Positions 15,892-24,699 of a stretch of 64,000 nt of DNA are shown here, one piece after another. The position numbers and the translations under genes were made by a program. Within the stretch, counting starts at the first letter, position 1. Each line of letters begins with the position of its first letter. The stretch spans positions 744,001 through 808,000 of the forward strand of contig NZ_PDFK01000003.1 of the NCBI RefSeq assembly GCF_002845985.1. Reading direction: 5' to 3'. The DNA comes from Lysinibacillus fusiformis (lineage in GTDB: Bacteria; Bacillota; Bacilli; Bacillales_A; Planococcaceae). The notes below the pieces were generated by a model that saw nothing but the letters and a program-made list of their open reading frames with translations, did not search any database and had not been told where the DNA came from.

Positions 15892-16824
15892 TTAGATTAA
15901 TTTATTATTTTGCCAAGTAAAAATGGCTTGATCGGATGTCAGTAATGTTTGGGGGAAAATTGCTTGTGCTTCTGCCAAAAATTGTGGTAAATCCTGTGGA
16001 AGAAAACGGGCACTTAAATGATTTAAAAGCAAGTAGTCTGCGCCAGCTTGCTGTGCGACTTGTGCTGCTTCCACATTGGTAGCATGACCATAGCTGGCTG
16101 CTAAAGCAGTCAGTGTCCCATCAAAGGTCGCTTCATGTACAATGATGTCAGCATCCCTTGATAATTGAATGGCCTCTTCGCAATATTTCGTATCGCCCAA
16201 AATCGTCAGTGTGAAGCCCTTTTTTGAGGGGGCAACAACGTCTTTTGCTTGAATCACATGCCCATTTTCAAGCACGACATCGTAACCATTTTTTAATTGA
16301 CCAAGCAAAGGGCCTTTAGGAACACCAAGTGCCTGTGCCTTGTCGATTAATAATTCACCAGGTAAATCCTTTTGTTCAATACGATACCCATAGCATGGTA
16401 CAACATGGCGCAATTCCTGTGCATAAATTGCAAAATGAGCATCCTCAAAAATAATCCCTTCTTGCACTTCTACAAAATACAGTGGATACGTTAAATGGGT
16501 TTTAGATAAGGCTAATGTTTGTTCAATCCATTGCTGTAAACCTGGGGGACCAAAGATCGTTAAAGGCTCATCCCCTCCTTGAAAGGAACGAGAGCTTAAA
16601 AACCCTGGCAATCCAAAAATATGGTCGCCATGTAAATGTGTAATAAAAATTTTTGTTACTTTACGTGGCTTTAACGATGTGTGTAGGATTTGATGTTGTG
16701 TAGCCTCCCCACAGTCAAATAGCCACATTTCGCTCACTTCATCTAATAACTTGATCATCAATGCACTCGTATTTCGCTCTTTTGAAGGCATGCCTGCGCC
16801 TGTCCCTAAAAAATGTAGTTGCAC
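15892..16824 (-). CDS. rnz: Ribonuclease Z
   Basis: Endonuclease that trims the 3' end of tRNA precursors lacking an encoded CCA. The 310-residue protein carries the MBL-fold zinc motif ITHLHGDHIFGLPG and the downstream ligands in VPCYGYR, LGDTKY and HEATFDG, and matches the usual ~307-residue length. The start is GTG at 16822-16824, after GAGGTGGCATAT. The reading frame extends 38 codons further upstream to an ATG that overlaps the methyltransferase gene, without a binding site and with no family match. It lies 98 bp after the methyltransferase, so it may have its own promoter. Confidence 0.95.
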   Translation of the reverse strand: MQLHFLGTGAGMPSKERNTSALMIKLLDEVSEMWLFDCGEATQHQILHTSLKPRKVTKIFITHLHGDHIFGLPGFLSSRSFQGGDEPLTIFGPPGLQQWIEQTLALSKTHLTYPLYFVEVQEGIIFEDAHFAIYAQELRHVVPCYGYRIEQKDLPGELLIDKAQALGVPKGPLLGQLKNGYDVVLENGHVIQAKDVVAPSKKGFTLTILGDTKYCEEAIQLSRDADIIVHEATFDGTLTALAASYGHATNVEAAQVAQQAGADYLLLNHLSARFLPQDLPQFLAEAQAIFPQTLLTSDQAIFTWQNNKLI

Positions 16825-16922
16825 ATATGCCACCTCACTTCTTGTTTCTATCGTTTTATTGTACCTTAACATACCCAATAAGAAAAACCCTTGGTGAACA
16901 GATTTCTCCAAAGGTTTCTCTT

Positions 16923-17759
16923 TTATTTTGGTTGCCATGAGACAAGGGCTGCATGAAAGTCATGACGATAATAATAGCGTCCCTCTTTTTCTTCAATAAA
17001 AGGTGAGAGAGCTTCTTCCACATGTGCTTGCTGGACATTTGCCGTTAAAATTTTTTTACTTTGCGTTGTAACAAGCTGTTCATAGCTTTCATATTCATAG
17101 ACACGTTCCAAAGGGATAATTTGACAATCCGCATAAATATTCATCTCATACAGTAGATTTAAAAATTCTATATAATCTCTACGAGGAAACTTAATTTCAT
17201 AGCCATACTTTTCATATAATCGCTCATAGTGAGGCTGAATAGGACCTGTCGTCATGCCAATGATGGCACGCTTTTTCGCAAGCCGATTCATATGGGATAA
17301 GGCGGCTTTAATTTCATACATCCGATAAAAACAATTCACGCCCAAAACGATATCATGTGGCTCAATTTCATCACTTTCTAGACTTTCCCATTTCGCATGA
17401 ACATATGAAACATGCTCCTGATGAGGCATACACTGTTGTAAGTAATGCAGCATGCTTTCAGAGCTATCCACACAGGTTAGCTTGTCCACTCGCTCAGCCA
17501 ATGGAAACGTATAATTACCCCATCCTGGCCCAATTTCTAATACAGAATACTGTGGCTCAATACTTTTTTGAAGCTCCTGAAAAATGCGTTGGGCATAAGG
17601 ATCAGTTTGTCCTATTTTTTTACGTGCAACGGATTGAGCCCAAAATTGCTCCTCTAACTGATCATTGACCATGCGCTCCGGCATCATTCCATGCCAGTCT
17701 TTCATGCCCTCCTGCCATAATGCCTCATAATTAATGGCTAATGGTCCTTTTCTTGTCAT
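16923..17759 (-). CDS. Class I SAM-dependent methyltransferase, coupled to cobyric acid synthase
   Basis: A 278-residue methyltransferase. SAM-binding motif I is YSVLEIGPGWGNYTFPLAE, followed by an acidic loop LTCVDSSESML and a post-I region DIVLGVNCFYRMYEI. It is not one of the corrin-ring methyltransferases, which have a different (class III) fold and are all present elsewhere in the operon. Its ATG overlaps the stop of cbiP in ATGA, indicating translational coupling. No role in cobalamin synthesis is established for it; it might methylate a corrinoid precursor or be a passenger. The C-terminal ~90 residues show no motif I recognise. Confidence 0.82.
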   Translation of the reverse strand: MTRKGPLAINYEALWQEGMKDWHGMMPERMVNDQLEEQFWAQSVARKKIGQTDPYAQRIFQELQKSIEPQYSVLEIGPGWGNYTFPLAERVDKLTCVDSSESMLHYLQQCMPHQEHVSYVHAKWESLESDEIEPHDIVLGVNCFYRMYEIKAALSHMNRLAKKRAIIGMTTGPIQPHYERLYEKYGYEIKFPRRDYIEFLNLLYEMNIYADCQIIPLERVYEYESYEQLVTTQSKKILTANVQQAHVEEALSPFIEEKEGRYYYRHDFHAALVSWQPK

Positions 17760-19255
17760 ATAGATACCTCTAAAGATAAAATTTCATATATTTTTTTCAT
17801 ATCCAGATTTGCTCGAACATGGTCGGCTAACATATTATAGGCGTCCTCTCTTCGTTCTGCATCACTTTTTACATCATTCGGTAAAGCCATTAACCCTTTT
17901 TTCACTCGTATTTCATTGACAAGCTGACGAGTAAAGGTGCGATTATGGAACATGCCATGAAAATACGTACCAATCACTTGCTCATCATGACTCACTGCGC
18001 CATCTTCTCGACCATCCTCTAGCAGTAGAAAAGGTGATACTTCATCACGTAAAATTTTCGTACGTCCTAGATGTATTTCATAGCCCGTCAATGTATCCTG
18101 CCCTCTTGTTCCTGTCATTTGTACCGTTTTTTTAGTGCCTACAAAAATCGTTTCCATTGGCAATAGCCCAAGACCATTTGCAGCTTCACCATTTCCCTCC
18201 ACTGCTTCAGGGTCTAGTAATGTTTCACCAAGCATTTGGAAACCACCGCAAATGCCAATAATTTTTGTGCCGCGCTCACGTAAATGGGTAATAGCTTGAT
18301 CGAAGCCCTGTGCTTTTAACCAAGCTAAGTCATCCATTGTACTTTTTGTTCCTGGCAGTATAAGCAAATCCGGTGTGCCTAGCTCATGGACATTGCTAAT
18401 TAAACGTACACCTACTTCTGGCTCATCGAAAAAGGGATCAATATCAGTGAAGTTTGAAATACGGGGTAAACGAATCATCGCTACATCGACAGTAAATTCG
18501 CCTGGTTTTGGCTTTTTAAAGCGTAATGACGATAATGCAAGGGAATCCTCTGCTTCAATATTGATATTGACATAAGGAATCACACCAAGCACCGGGATAC
18601 CTGTTTCTCTCTCCACCCATTCAAGACCATCATCTAATAATTCACGCATGCCTCTAAATTTATTGATGATTAATCCCTTAACACGGGCGCGCTCATCATC
18701 ATCTAGCAACGCCAGTGTACCAACAATCGAGGCAAAGACCCCACCACGATCTATATCAGCAACAAGCACTACCGCTGCATCTGCTAAATGTGCCATTCGC
18801 ATATTAGCAATATCACGATCCTTTAAGTTAATTTCAGCTGGGCTACCTGCCCCCTCTAGGACAATGACATCATATGTATTTTGTAGCGTACGGACAGATT
18901 TTTCAACGATTGGCATTGCCTCTTGCACAAAATTATTGCGATAGCTTTTGGCATCCATATTTAAAAAATGCTTACCATGGACGATGACCTCAGACATCAT
19001 ATCTTGCTTCGGTTTCAGCAGAATAGGATTCATATCAGTCGTCGCAATAACACGGGCTGCCTCTGCCTGCACCCCTTGTGCACGGCCGATTTCGCCACCA
19101 TCCTTCGTAACAAACGAATTAAGAGCCATATTTTGCGATTTAAACGGGACAACACTTAGTCCATCATCCGAAAATATACGACAAAGTGCCGTACAAATCA
19201 TACTTTTTCCAACATCGGAAGCCGTTCCTTGAATCATAATCGATTTAGCTGGCAT
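17756..19255 (-). CDS. cbiP: Cobyric acid synthase (glutamine-hydrolysing)
   Basis: Amidates the b, d, e and g carboxyl groups of adenosylcobyrinic acid a,c-diamide, using four glutamines and four ATP. The 499-residue protein (also called CobQ) has the N-terminal dethiobiotin-synthetase-like P-loop QGTASDVGKSMICTA and a C-terminal class I glutaminase with the nucleophile in IGICGGFQMLGE and the His in IGTYFHGMFHN. I chose the ATG at 19253-19255, nine bases after GGAGG; a GTG six bases earlier is only three bases from it. A 42-bp tandem repeat array separates it from cobO upstream. The stop overlaps the methyltransferase start. Confidence 0.96.
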   Translation of the reverse strand: MPAKSIMIQGTASDVGKSMICTALCRIFSDDGLSVVPFKSQNMALNSFVTKDGGEIGRAQGVQAEAARVIATTDMNPILLKPKQDMMSEVIVHGKHFLNMDAKSYRNNFVQEAMPIVEKSVRTLQNTYDVIVLEGAGSPAEINLKDRDIANMRMAHLADAAVVLVADIDRGGVFASIVGTLALLDDDERARVKGLIINKFRGMRELLDDGLEWVERETGIPVLGVIPYVNINIEAEDSLALSSLRFKKPKPGEFTVDVAMIRLPRISNFTDIDPFFDEPEVGVRLISNVHELGTPDLLILPGTKSTMDDLAWLKAQGFDQAITHLRERGTKIIGICGGFQMLGETLLDPEAVEGNGEAANGLGLLPMETIFVGTKKTVQMTGTRGQDTLTGYEIHLGRTKILRDEVSPFLLLEDGREDGAVSHDEQVIGTYFHGMFHNRTFTRQLVNEIRVKKGLMALPNDVKSDAERREDAYNMLADHVRANLDMKKIYEILSLEVSI

Positions 19256-19328
19256 AGTCACTTTCCTCCGTCATTATTGGTGTAACGCAGTATATTGTAT
19301 TAGAGCTGTGCGGGTTTGCCTTCATTTC

Positions 19329-19622
19329 GGGAGTATTCTCGGAGCAAGCACGAGTATTTCTCTCCGCTCCGCGAGTATTCTTTAGACAAGCGCGAGTATT
19401 TCCCTTCGCTCCGCGAGTATTCTTTGAGCAAGCGCGAGTATTTCCCTTCGCTCCGCGAGTATTCTTTGGGCAAGCGCGAGTATTTCCCTTCGCTCCGCGA
19501 GTATTCTCGGGGCAAGCGCGAGTATTTCCCTTCGCTCCGCGAGTATTCTTTGGGCAAGCGCGAGTATTTCCCTTCGCTCCGCGAGTATTCTCGGGGCAAG
19601 CACGAGTATTTCTCTCCACTCC
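19329..19622. repeat. Seven 42-bp tandem repeats, each made of two 21-bp half units
   Basis: Exactly seven 42-bp units run head to tail, starting at 19329, 19371, 19413, 19455, 19497, 19539 and 19581, and a degenerate eighth begins at 19623. Each unit holds two half units beginning GCGAGTATT, one continuing CTTTGGGCAAGC and one TCCCTTCGCTCC. The GAGTATT core therefore recurs every 21 bp, 14 times, in one orientation. The first and last units share the variant TCGG(A/G)GCAAGCA. The period is a multiple of three, so long frames stay open on both strands, but they lack ribosome binding sites and family matches. The array sits in the 403-bp gap between cobO and cbiP, inside the transcript. Confidence 0.95.
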
Positions 19623-19658
19623 GCGCGTATATTTTTCACCCAGCAATGGTGAAGGGCT

Positions 19659-20195
19659 TTAAAATTCTAGCCCTTTCACCGCTGGGATGCCTTCATCATA
19701 GTAATGCTTTGTTGCATCGATGGTTGACACTAAATCAGCCATTGCCGTTAAGGCAGGGTTCGCGCTTCGACCTGTGACCACCAAATGCATCGTCGATGGA
19801 CGTTGCTGGATCGCCTCTATGACTTCTGTTAGTGGAAGGACATCATCGATAGGAAACTTGGTGATAGCCAATGCATTGTTTAGTTCATCTAGCACCAATA
19901 AATCAATACTGTCGTCTTGCAGGGCGGCCTTCGTTTTTTTCCATGCTTTAGCTAAGGCAGCACGATGCTCTTCAGGTGTCTTTGTCCATGTAAAGCCGAT
20001 ACCCATTTGCTCCATTTCCACACCTAACTTGCGAAGGGCAATTTGCTCACCGTACGTACGCTCAGGTGATTTAATAAACTGCATATAGCGCACATTTAAG
20101 CCACGGCCAACTGCACGTAATGTGACACCTAGAGACGCCGTTGTTTTGCCCTTTCCTTCACCTGTATATACTAAAAACAAGCCTTTTCTTGCCAT
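19659..20195 (-). CDS. cobO: Corrinoid adenosyltransferase (CobO/BtuR/CobA type)
   Basis: Transfers the adenosyl group of ATP to cobalt(I) of cob(I)yrinic acid a,c-diamide or cobalamin. The 178-residue protein has the family P-loop near the N-terminus, VYTGEGKGKTTASLG, the Walker-B-like VLDELNNAL, and the C-terminal VVTGRSANPAL. I chose the ATG at 20193-20195 after AAGGGGGCTACTCAC; upstream in-frame ATG codons overlap the nitroreductase gene and lack binding sites. It follows the nitroreductase by 13 bp. The product feeds cbiP, which acts on the adenosylated diamide. Confidence 0.95.
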   Translation of the reverse strand: MARKGLFLVYTGEGKGKTTASLGVTLRAVGRGLNVRYMQFIKSPERTYGEQIALRKLGVEMEQMGIGFTWTKTPEEHRAALAKAWKKTKAALQDDSIDLLVLDELNNALAITKFPIDDVLPLTEVIEAIQQRPSTMHLVVTGRSANPALTAMADLVSTIDATKHYYDEGIPAVKGLEF

Positions 20196-20208
20196 GTGAG
20201 TAGCCCCC

Positions 20209-20769
20209 TTACAGCCATGTTGTCTTTTCTGCAAATGGTGTACGCTTTTTGTCGCTTTGCTCCTGCTCTTGTGGATAGCCAATAAATATCGTACCGACTA
20301 CTTTTTGAGAGGCACTTGCACCAATAAATGCATGCATACGTGAATCATGCACGAGCCCAACACCACGTGTACGCCAAACAAAACCAAGACCTAGCTCATC
20401 TGCAGTGAGCCACATGGACATAATGGCACTACATACGGCAAAAACATTATCCTCTGTCGCATCCGTATCACCTTCAACAATGTCTGCAGTAACAACAATG
20501 GCTACAGGCGTTGTTTGCACAACCTTTAAAGAGCTTTCCACTAAGTTCGGCTTTGTGGGGAAACGCTCTTGTAAATAGGCACTCGCCATTTCTTCATAAC
20601 GCTTCATTGCCTCATCTTGAATAACATAAAAATGCCAAGGCTCACGCATACGGTCATTCGGAGCATAGGTGGCTGCTTGTAAAATTTGCTCAATTTTTTC
20701 TTTCTCTACTGGTTGTGTTGTGTAATTTCGAATGGCTCTACGCTTTTTTAATGCTTCGATAACGGTCAT
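20209..20769 (-). CDS. Nitroreductase family protein within the cobalamin operon
   Basis: A 186-residue FMN-binding oxidoreductase of the nitroreductase fold. The N-terminal KKRRAIRNYT binds the flavin phosphate, and ATYAPNDRMREPWHFYVI and AIMSMWLTADELGLGFVWRT are typical later blocks. It does not show clear BluB features, so lower-ligand synthesis is not supported. Its place between cobA and cobO suggests it may reduce cobalt(II) corrinoids to cobalt(I) for adenosylation by cobO; this is inference from context. The ATG at 20767-20769 follows AAGGAGGAAGCAAC. Confidence 0.85.
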   Translation of the reverse strand: MTVIEALKKRRAIRNYTTQPVEKEKIEQILQAATYAPNDRMREPWHFYVIQDEAMKRYEEMASAYLQERFPTKPNLVESSLKVVQTTPVAIVVTADIVEGDTDATEDNVFAVCSAIMSMWLTADELGLGFVWRTRGVGLVHDSRMHAFIGASASQKVVGTIFIGYPQEQEQSDKKRTPFAEKTTWL

Positions 20770-20803
20770 GTTGCTTCCTCCTTGTGCCTCTTCTAAGAAA
20801 TGA

Positions 20804-21571
20804 TTATGAAAATGTTAATCCCTGCTCTTCAAACCATTGAATTTTCTCACGTACATTGACTACCTCTCCCACGACAATCATCGAAGGATTATGATACCCT
20901 TCACGTTCAATAATGGCCGCTATCTCATCTAGCTGTCCTGTAATCGTGCGTTGTTGAGCAGTTGTTCCCCACTCAATGACCGCTACTGGCGTTGTGGCCT
21001 GACGTCCGTTTTCAATTAATTTGCGAGCAATGTAGGCAATATTTCCAACACTCATGTAAAATGCGACGGTATCAATACCTGTAGCCAATGCTGGCCAATT
21101 CAAAAAATCCTGTCCTTTTTCTTCACGACCATGCCCCGTCACTAGGGCAAAGCTTGTCGCGAAGTCTCTATGTGTCACTGGAATCCCTGCATAAGCAGCT
21201 GCAGCAATGCCGGCTGTAATACCAGGAACGATTTCATAGGTTATGCCATGATTTTTTAATATTTCTGCTTCCTCAGCACCACGTCCAAATACAAATGGAT
21301 CGCCACCCTTCAGACGTGTCACAACTTTACCTTCTTGTGCTTTTTCAACAAGTAAGGCATTAATTTCATCTTGAATAAGGTGGTGCTTACCTGGAAGTTT
21401 ACCGCAATAAACGAGCTCTGCATCCTTTTTTGCAAAGTCGAGCAATGTGGGATTCACAAGACGGTCATAGGCAATCACATCAGCTTTTTGAATACATTCC
21501 AGACCATACACAGTGATGAGCTTCGGATCCCCAGGACCTGCACCAACGATATATACTATTCCTTCCTTCAT
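20804..21571 (-). CDS. cobA: Uroporphyrinogen-III C-methyltransferase (SUMT)
   Basis: Adds methyl groups at C2 and C7 of uroporphyrinogen III to form precorrin-2, the branch point to sirohaem and cobalamin. The 255-residue class III methyltransferase has IVGAGPGDPKLITVYG at its N-terminus, VTRLKGGDPFVFGRGAEE in the middle and the signature VPGITAGIAAAAYAGIPVTHR (given in part as PGITAGIAAAAYAG). Length is typical of the single-domain enzyme without uroporphyrinogen synthase. Its ATG overlaps the upstream precorrin-2 dehydrogenase stop as ATGA. Confidence 0.96.
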   Translation of the reverse strand: MKEGIVYIVGAGPGDPKLITVYGLECIQKADVIAYDRLVNPTLLDFAKKDAELVYCGKLPGKHHLIQDEINALLVEKAQEGKVVTRLKGGDPFVFGRGAEEAEILKNHGITYEIVPGITAGIAAAAYAGIPVTHRDFATSFALVTGHGREEKGQDFLNWPALATGIDTVAFYMSVGNIAYIARKLIENGRQATTPVAVIEWGTTAQQRTITGQLDEIAAIIEREGYHNPSMIVVGEVVNVREKIQWFEEQGLTFS

Positions 21572-22209
21572 TGCTTCGCTCCCATCAAAAGTTGTTGTAA
21601 ATAGGCTTCACGTCTATCAATCTCTCCATGACGTGTCCATTCCAGAATGCTTGGCTCTAGCAATGCTTGTAATGCCGCCCGTCTTTGCGGACCTTTATCA
21701 TACTTAGCAGCAATCATTAATCGTGCTTGCTGTAAAAAGCATACATAGTCATCATAAGCATCATCGAATTGATCTTCTAAATCTGCTTTGATCTTGCGCG
21801 CTAGACTTGGGCTTGCTCCCGATGTCGAAACAGTTAACACCAATGGGCCACGACGAACAGTAGCAGGTGTAATGAAATCACTTTCACTTTGTCTATCCGT
21901 TCGATTGATTAATTGCCAATGCTGTGCCGCCTCTTGAACAGCTTCGTTTACAGCCGTCACATTCGTTGCAGCAATAATGAGAATCGCATCATCCAAATCA
22001 CGTGGTTCAAATTCCTTCTGCTTCCAAGTAATTTGCCCCGAATCGGCAAGTGGCTGTAATGTATCATGTAGGGTTGGACTGACTATGACAATATGGGCCT
22101 TTGCGGGTAATAGAGAGGCTACCTTCTGCGTTGCCACGTGTCCGCCACCTACAATCACTACGGTTTTATATTCTAGATTGATATGAATAGGAAAATAATT
22201 AGTCATCAT
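21568..22209 (-). CDS. Precorrin-2 dehydrogenase (SirC/YlnF-like)
   Basis: NAD-dependent oxidation of precorrin-2 to sirohydrochlorin, the substrate for cobalt insertion by CbiX. The 213-residue protein shows the CysG N-terminal fold: a Rossmann loop VIVGGGHVATQKVASLL and the block FITPATVRRGPLVLTVSTSGASPSLA, quoted in part as TVSTSGASPSLARKIK. The C-terminal tail is the helical part of the same family. It overlaps cbiA by 11 bp and cobA by 4 bp. Two consecutive ATG codons (22204-22209) follow GAAGGTGAAAA; either may be the start. It may also contribute ferrochelatase activity for sirohaem. Confidence 0.9.
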   Translation of the reverse strand: MMTNYFPIHINLEYKTVVIVGGGHVATQKVASLLPAKAHIVIVSPTLHDTLQPLADSGQITWKQKEFEPRDLDDAILIIAATNVTAVNEAVQEAAQHWQLINRTDRQSESDFITPATVRRGPLVLTVSTSGASPSLARKIKADLEDQFDDAYDDYVCFLQQARLMIAAKYDKGPQRRAALQALLEPSILEWTRHGEIDRREAYLQQLLMGAKQ

Positions 22210-23566
22210 TTTTCACCTTCTTACAAGCTGTTAACCAATTGTCAACTAGCTTTGGGTTTGATACAAAATGGAAATGTGTATAACCAGCCACCAAATTCCC
22301 TTTTTTATAGCCTTCTTGCTTTTTGCCAAAACGACCAATCGTCTCGTAGGCTGGTGTGTTGTGGGTACCACTATATTTAGAATAATGGAATTCATGGCCC
22401 TTCGCTTCTTGCTCCACACCAATTAAGAAATTATCTGCTGTGCCAAAAATTTCACGATAGCCTAGTGCTGCAAGCTTTGTCTGCATGGCCACTTCCCCTG
22501 GAATCACACCTACCATTTCATAGCGTTCACCCTGACTATTTGTAATAGCCTCTGTTAAATACATAAAGCCACCACATTCCGCTAATGTTGGCAGTCCTTT
22601 GGCAATAGCGTCTTGAATAGAGTCTTTCACGACTGTATGTGAAGCCAATGTCTCTGCGAATTCTTCAGGAAAGCCACCACCAATATAGAGGCCATCTGCT
22701 TCTGATGGTACAGGCTCATTGGCAAGTGGAGAGAAAAATTGTAATGTCGCGCCTTTCGCACGTAGCAAAGCTAAGTTTTCTTCATAATAAAAATTAAATG
22801 CTGCATCCCTTGCAACCGCTATACAAATATTTTGTGAAGGCTCCTCAGCAAATAAATGACCTGATTCATGTAGGATAGGGGCTTTTGTTAAGTCAAGTAA
22901 TTGATCCAAGTCAATCGTTTCTGCCATAAGGTCACCTAGTTTATCAAAAAATGAATCTAGTTCTCCCCTTTCAATGGCGGGTACTAACCCTAAATGACGA
23001 CTCGGAATATCGATGCCTTGTTCACGTTTTAAATAGCCGATGACAGGAATGCCACATTCTTGTTCAATAGCCGCCTTGGCGATTTCATAATGACCGACAC
23101 TGCCCACTTGGTTCGCAATAACGCCAACGATCCTCGGTTTATCTGACAAAACTTGAAAGCCTCTTACAACAGCTGCTACACTACGCGCCATACTTGCACA
23201 ATTAACAATTAAAATAACAGGGCTCTCTGTCACTACACTAATATCTGCGGCAGAGCCAGCATCTGATAAAGGACTTTTGCCATCATAGAAGCCCATCACA
23301 CCTTCAATAATGGACACATCCGCATCCATACTTGCGCGTGCCACAATATCACGTACTGCTTCATGGGAGAACATCCAGCTATCAATATTGCGTGATACTC
23401 TACCTGTTACAGCCGTATGATACGTTGGATCGATATAATCAGGGCCACATTTAAAGCCCTGCACTACTTTTCCTTTATTTTGTAGTGCTTTCATCAGTCC
23501 AATGGTGAAAGTAGTTTTGCCTACCCCACTACCCGTACCAGCTAGTACAAAACGATTTGTTTGCAT
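22199..23566 (-). CDS. cbiA: Cobyrinate a,c-diamide synthase
   Basis: ATP- and glutamine-dependent amidation of the a and c carboxyl groups of cobyrinic acid. The 455-residue protein has the N-terminal P-loop AGTGSGVGKTTFTIG, a substrate segment GPDYIDPTYH, and the C-terminal glutaminase nucleophile LAECGGFMYLTEA, with a His near the end (GYTHFHF). The architecture is the same as cbiP but shorter, as expected. The ATG at 23564-23566 follows GGAGGAAGTCC. It overlaps the precorrin-2 dehydrogenase gene by 11 bp. Confidence 0.96.
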   Translation of the reverse strand: MQTNRFVLAGTGSGVGKTTFTIGLMKALQNKGKVVQGFKCGPDYIDPTYHTAVTGRVSRNIDSWMFSHEAVRDIVARASMDADVSIIEGVMGFYDGKSPLSDAGSAADISVVTESPVILIVNCASMARSVAAVVRGFQVLSDKPRIVGVIANQVGSVGHYEIAKAAIEQECGIPVIGYLKREQGIDIPSRHLGLVPAIERGELDSFFDKLGDLMAETIDLDQLLDLTKAPILHESGHLFAEEPSQNICIAVARDAAFNFYYEENLALLRAKGATLQFFSPLANEPVPSEADGLYIGGGFPEEFAETLASHTVVKDSIQDAIAKGLPTLAECGGFMYLTEAITNSQGERYEMVGVIPGEVAMQTKLAALGYREIFGTADNFLIGVEQEAKGHEFHYSKYSGTHNTPAYETIGRFGKKQEGYKKGNLVAGYTHFHFVSNPKLVDNWLTACKKVKNDD

Positions 23567-23577
23567 GGACTTCCTCC

Positions 23578-24699
23578 TTAAAATAGGTATCTCGCAACTG
23601 AAATCGTAGCATTACCCGATTTCTTCTTTTCTAATAGGAGTGACTTGACCTGTGCATAACGCATAGCCGCTGGTTCACTCACACCATAGGCACCTGTATA
23701 TTTAAAGACTGTTTCAGAAGGGGAAGGAAATTCGATTTGATTTAATTCCGCCGGGGTATAAGTGACGAACTCCCAATCATATTTCTTGGTAATATCTAAA
23801 AAACATTGTTCATCTTTTTTTAAATCAATCGTGCATAATGCCTTCACACTTTTTTTCGAAAGCTTTAGCTCTGCCAAGGTTTCATCAATCACTTGTTCAA
23901 TTTCTTCCACAGATGTCCCACGATTACAGCCCATACCGAGCACAATAGATTTTGGTCGATAAATAACACCGTTTTCTAGAAGAATCTCTTCCTCTTGTTC
24001 TATGATTCGATCCGTTATTAATAGCGTGGCATGAGGTTTAGCCTCGATGGCTGCCTGTGTGGATGGATAGATTTTGATTTGCTCTGGCATGGCAGTATCA
24101 CGCATCCACCAATCGCGCTCACCCGTTTCCTGCACAATGGCCACACGCTCCTCATTTACAACGGAAGCACTCACTGGTGTCAATTTGTCGGCACTATCCC
24201 ATACCCACCCAAAACGGGCGCCAAATAAGTCAACAGGAATCGTCTTTTGCACATCAGAAGCTGTTGTAATAATTGGATTTGCACCAAGTGCCGCTGCCAC
24301 CTCATGCGTTAGCTCATTGGCACCGCCAAGATGCCCTGATAATACGCTAATGACATTGTCGCCTCGATCATCAATTACGACAACGCCAGGGTCTGTCTTT
24401 TTATCCTTTAAAATGGGCGCAATCATGCGTACGACCGCACCGAGCGAAATGATTAAAATCAACCCTTTATATTGTTTAAATAGCGTTGGCAATAACAAGC
24501 GCACGGTACCTGTAAATAATTGAATATGCTTTTCTGCTTCATCGCCTTGCTCAAATTTACTCATATAATATAAATCACTCGCTGCAAAGGTTTGTTGCAG
24601 GCGACGTCCAATTTGAACACCATGCTTCGTAATGGCGACAACCGCATAAGGATTGCGTTGATCAACCTCTGGTAATACACCTTCCTGTAACTCAATCAC
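23578..24699 (-). CDS. cbiG: Cobalt-precorrin-5A hydrolase
   Basis: Opens the lactone ring of cobalt-precorrin-5A and releases acetaldehyde, the ring-contraction step of the anaerobic pathway. The 373-residue protein has the N-terminal CbiG domain with VRMIAPILKDKKTDPGVVVID and LSGHLGGANELT, and the C-terminal domain with VLGMGCNRGTSVEEIEQVI. The full two-domain length is present. It overlaps the upstream cbiF gene by 8 bp. Its presence, together with cbiD, marks the early-cobalt (anaerobic) route. Confidence 0.95.
   Translation of the reverse strand: MIELQEGVLPEVDQRNPYAVVAITKHGVQIGRRLQQTFAASDLYYMSKFEQGDEAEKHIQLFTGTVRLLLPTLFKQYKGLILIISLGAVVRMIAPILKDKKTDPGVVVIDDRGDNVISVLSGHLGGANELTHEVAAALGANPIITTASDVQKTIPVDLFGARFGWVWDSADKLTPVSASVVNEERVAIVQETGERDWWMRDTAMPEQIKIYPSTQAAIEAKPHATLLITDRIIEQEEEILLENGVIYRPKSIVLGMGCNRGTSVEEIEQVIDETLAELKLSKKSVKALCTIDLKKDEQCFLDITKKYDWEFVTYTPAELNQIEFPSPSETVFKYTGAYGVSEPAAMRYAQVKSLLLEKKKSGNATISVARYLF

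Noticed and set aside
19329-19622. CRISPR array
   Set aside because: Units are contiguous and repeated throughout, with no unique spacers, and there are no cas genes in the window.
19245-19777. Repeat proteins encoded by the 42-bp array on both strands
   Set aside because: The period is a multiple of three, so several frames stay open at once. None has a good start and ribosome binding site.
20209-20769. BluB (5,6-dimethylbenzimidazole synthase)
   Set aside because: The protein is shorter than BluB and I could not see BluB-specific features; no cobT or cobS is nearby, so only a nitroreductase-family call is supported.
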